Shown one piece after another: positions 5,531 to 6,789 of a stretch of DNA of 6,789 bases. The stretch's first letter is position 1, and every line of letters begins with the position of its first letter. This DNA comes from Oscillospiraceae bacterium (GTDB lineage Bacteria > Bacillota > Clostridia > Oscillospirales > QAMX01), in assembly GCA_902772625.1 (NCBI GenBank), contig CACYBP010000262.1, positions 1 to 6,789 on the forward strand, written 5' to 3'. A model generated the notes under the pieces. That model had not been told where the DNA came from and made no database searches. It was given only the letters and a program-made list of their open reading frames with translations. A program made the translations under genes and the position numbers.

Positions 5531-6419
5531 CAGATTGAAGCGCTGGCTGGAGGAAAGCCCCGATCTTCTGGAGGACGCGGGCTTGATCTCGGAGGAGCGC
5601 GACCTTCCCCGGGAGGTGGCCCGGCGCGAACAGCACGACTCCGACCGCATCCTCTCCGAGGGAGCCAGGAGTTTTGACCGGAAGAAATTCCGGACGGCAT
5701 ACGGGATCCTGGCGGCGGTGGCCGCGGTGATCCTGATCGGGGTGCTTCTCACCACGGTGGCGGCCCTGCCGCGCTACGGCGTGGAAAACGAGCGCATGGA
5801 CGAGGTGGCCGATTACTATATCGAGCATGCCCTGGAGGATACCGGCGCCGTGAACATCGTGGCGGGGATGATCCTGGATTACCGCGCCTTCGATACACTG
5901 GGCGAATCCTTCGTGCTTTTCACCGCCCTGAACTGCGTTCTGATCCTTCTGCGCCGGGACGAGCCGGAGGAAGAGGGAGACGACGATTATTACGATCTGA
6001 CCCACGACAATATCCTCAGGAAGGTGGGCCTCGTGGTGATCCCGTCGGTGATCTTATTCGGGTTTTACGTGATGCTGAACGGGCATCTTTCGCCGGGCGG
6101 CGGCTTTTCCGGCGGCGCCGTGGTGGGCGCGGGGCTGATCCTGCTCTCGGTGGCCTTCGGCGACGCGGTCAGCGCGAGGGTGATCACCGAAAAGGGCTTC
6201 CGGATCGTTTCGGGCGCGGCCCTGGGCTTTTACTGCCTGGCAAAGAGCTATTCTTTCTATACCGGAGCCAACCATCTGGAGAGCGTCGTGCCCCTGGGGA
6301 CCCCGGGGAGCATCTTCTCGGCCGGGCTGATCCTGCCCCTGGATATCGCGGTGGGGATCGTGGTCAGCCTGACCATGTACGGGATCTACCGGATGTTCCG
6401 AAAGGGGAGTCTCCTATGA
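5505..6419 (+). CDS. mbhE: MbhE-MrpB fusion subunit with a hydrophilic N-terminal extension
   Basis: A 304-residue two-domain membrane protein. Residues 1-66 are charged and predicted cytoplasmic, with no recognised domain. A helix at 68-88 and the segment LPRYG (88-92) open the MbhE domain (the last part of MrpA in fused systems), with its signature DTGAVNIVAGMILDYRAFDTLGE around 112-134. An acidic linker (151-169, DEPEEEGDDDYYD) leads to an MrpB/MnhB domain (about 170-300) carrying GHLSPGGGFSGGAVVGAG (193-210), the best conserved MrpB motif, and about four membrane segments. MbhE and MbhF (MrpB) are separate genes in Pyrococcus-type Mbh; here they form one chain. The ATG at 5505 lies 26 bases inside the previous gene and lacks a strong ribosome binding site (only ACGGGA), so coupled translation is likely; ATG at 5517 is an alternative start. 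Confidence 0.9.
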   Translation: MTIKMKISDRLKRWLEESPDLLEDAGLISEERDLPREVARREQHDSDRILSEGARSFDRKKFRTAYGILAAVAAVILIGVLLTTVAALPRYGVENERMDEVADYYIEHALEDTGAVNIVAGMILDYRAFDTLGESFVLFTALNCVLILLRRDEPEEEGDDDYYDLTHDNILRKVGLVVIPSVILFGFYVMLNGHLSPGGGFSGGAVVGAGLILLSVAFGDAVSARVITEKGFRIVSGAALGFYCLAKSYSFYTGANHLESVVPLGTPGSIFSAGLILPLDIAVGIVVSLTMYGIYRMFRKGSLL

Positions 6420-6784
6420 TGAACCTTCTTTACAACTATGAGGAAGCGGTGGCGATCATCCTGTTCGGGATCGGATTCGTGACCCTGCTTTTCCACCGGA
6501 ACCTGATCAAGAAGATCATCGGCATGAATATCATGGACACGGGACTTTATCTCTTCCTGGCCTCCATGGGATACGTGAAGGGCGGATCGGCCCCGATCTA
6601 CGCTGAAAACGCGTCGTTCTACATCAATCCCGTGCCCGCGGGGCTGGTTCTGACCGGGATCGTGGTGTCGGTCAGCGTGACCGCCATCATGCTTTCGCTT
6701 TCGGTCCGGCTTTATAAGCGGTACGGCACCCTGAATCTGGACGATATTTATCGCATCGCCCGGGCAAAAATCAACGAAAGGTAG
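6416..6784 (+). CDS. mrpC: Mrp-type Na+/H+ antiporter subunit C (MnhC/MrpC, NuoK-like, MbhG-like)
   Basis: A 122-residue relative of the NuoK subunit of complex I, with three membrane segments (about 10-26, 33-53 and 74-98). Family features are RNLIKKIIGMNIMDTGLYLF (28-47), a SAPIYAE loop (58-64) and NPVPAGLVLTGIVVSVSVTA (71-90), the position of the MrpC motif usually written DPLPQALVLTAIVI. Here Asp, Gln and two Ala positions of that motif are changed (Asn71, Ala75, Gly76, Gly81). The ATG at 6416 shares ATGA with the stop of the previous gene; a second ATG follows at once (6419). GGGGAG (6404-6409) is 6 bases before the first and 9 before the second. The stop is followed at once by an AAAGG-TAGG purine stretch that could be the ribosome binding site of a further gene beyond the window, expected to be an MrpD-type subunit. 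Confidence 0.9.
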   Translation: MMNLLYNYEEAVAIILFGIGFVTLLFHRNLIKKIIGMNIMDTGLYLFLASMGYVKGGSAPIYAENASFYINPVPAGLVLTGIVVSVSVTAIMLSLSVRLYKRYGTLNLDDIYRIARAKINER

Positions 6785-6789
6785 GAAAA

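Noticed and set aside
4140..6784. Calling the operon a membrane-bound hydrogenase
   Set aside because: Only the antiporter-like half is present; no NiFe or iron-sulfur subunit is in the window, so a hydrogenase call would go beyond the evidence.

Overview
The window looks like chromosome from a GC-rich member of the Firmicutes/Clostridia. The basis is strong GGAGG-type ribosome binding sites, TTG start codons, sigma-A type promoters with 17-bp spacers, a clostridial type of solute-binding protein, and a PaaK plus ACT-domain pair typical of amino-acid-fermenting anaerobes. The organism assignment is an inference; no rRNA or tRNA gene is present.

Layout. (1) Positions 1-1842, plus strand: the 3' part of a large extracellular solute-binding protein of an ABC importer. 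The reading frame is open at the left edge, so the N-terminus and signal peptide lie outside. (2) Positions 1851-1892: an 18-bp perfect hairpin that serves as a two-way terminator between converging genes. (3) Positions 1908-3675, minus strand: a two-gene operon made of phenylacetate-CoA ligase (paaK, TTG start at 3675) followed by a tandem ACT-domain protein, read from a promoter at 3803-3831. (4) Positions 3676-4139: gene-free divergent control region holding the paaK leader and promoter, a possible small terminator, a near-consensus promoter for the right-hand operon (3955-3983) and a GC-rich leader RNA that folds into a compact three-way junction (4018-4112). (5) Positions 4140-6784, plus strand: six tightly packed membrane-protein genes, MrpE, MrpF, MrpG, MbhD-like (DUF4040), an MbhE-MrpB fusion, and MrpC. 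The operon appears to run on past the right edge.

How the genes work together. The right-hand operon encodes the small subunits of an Mrp-type cation/proton antiporter module. Its order E-F-G-D'-E'-B-C, with the MrpA C-terminal domains split off as separate proteins, matches the order used by membrane-bound hydrogenase (Mbh) and related complexes. The large proton-pumping subunits, and any hydrogenase or ferredoxin-oxidising module, would lie downstream, so the window cannot say whether this is a stand-alone Na+/H+ antiporter or the membrane arm of a redox complex. The left-hand operon activates phenylacetate or related aryl acids to CoA thioesters, with the ACT protein as a probable amino-acid sensing partner.

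The most interesting unexplained element is the structured leader in front of the antiporter operon, a candidate cis-regulatory RNA, possibly ion-sensing. This is a hypothesis from manual folding only.
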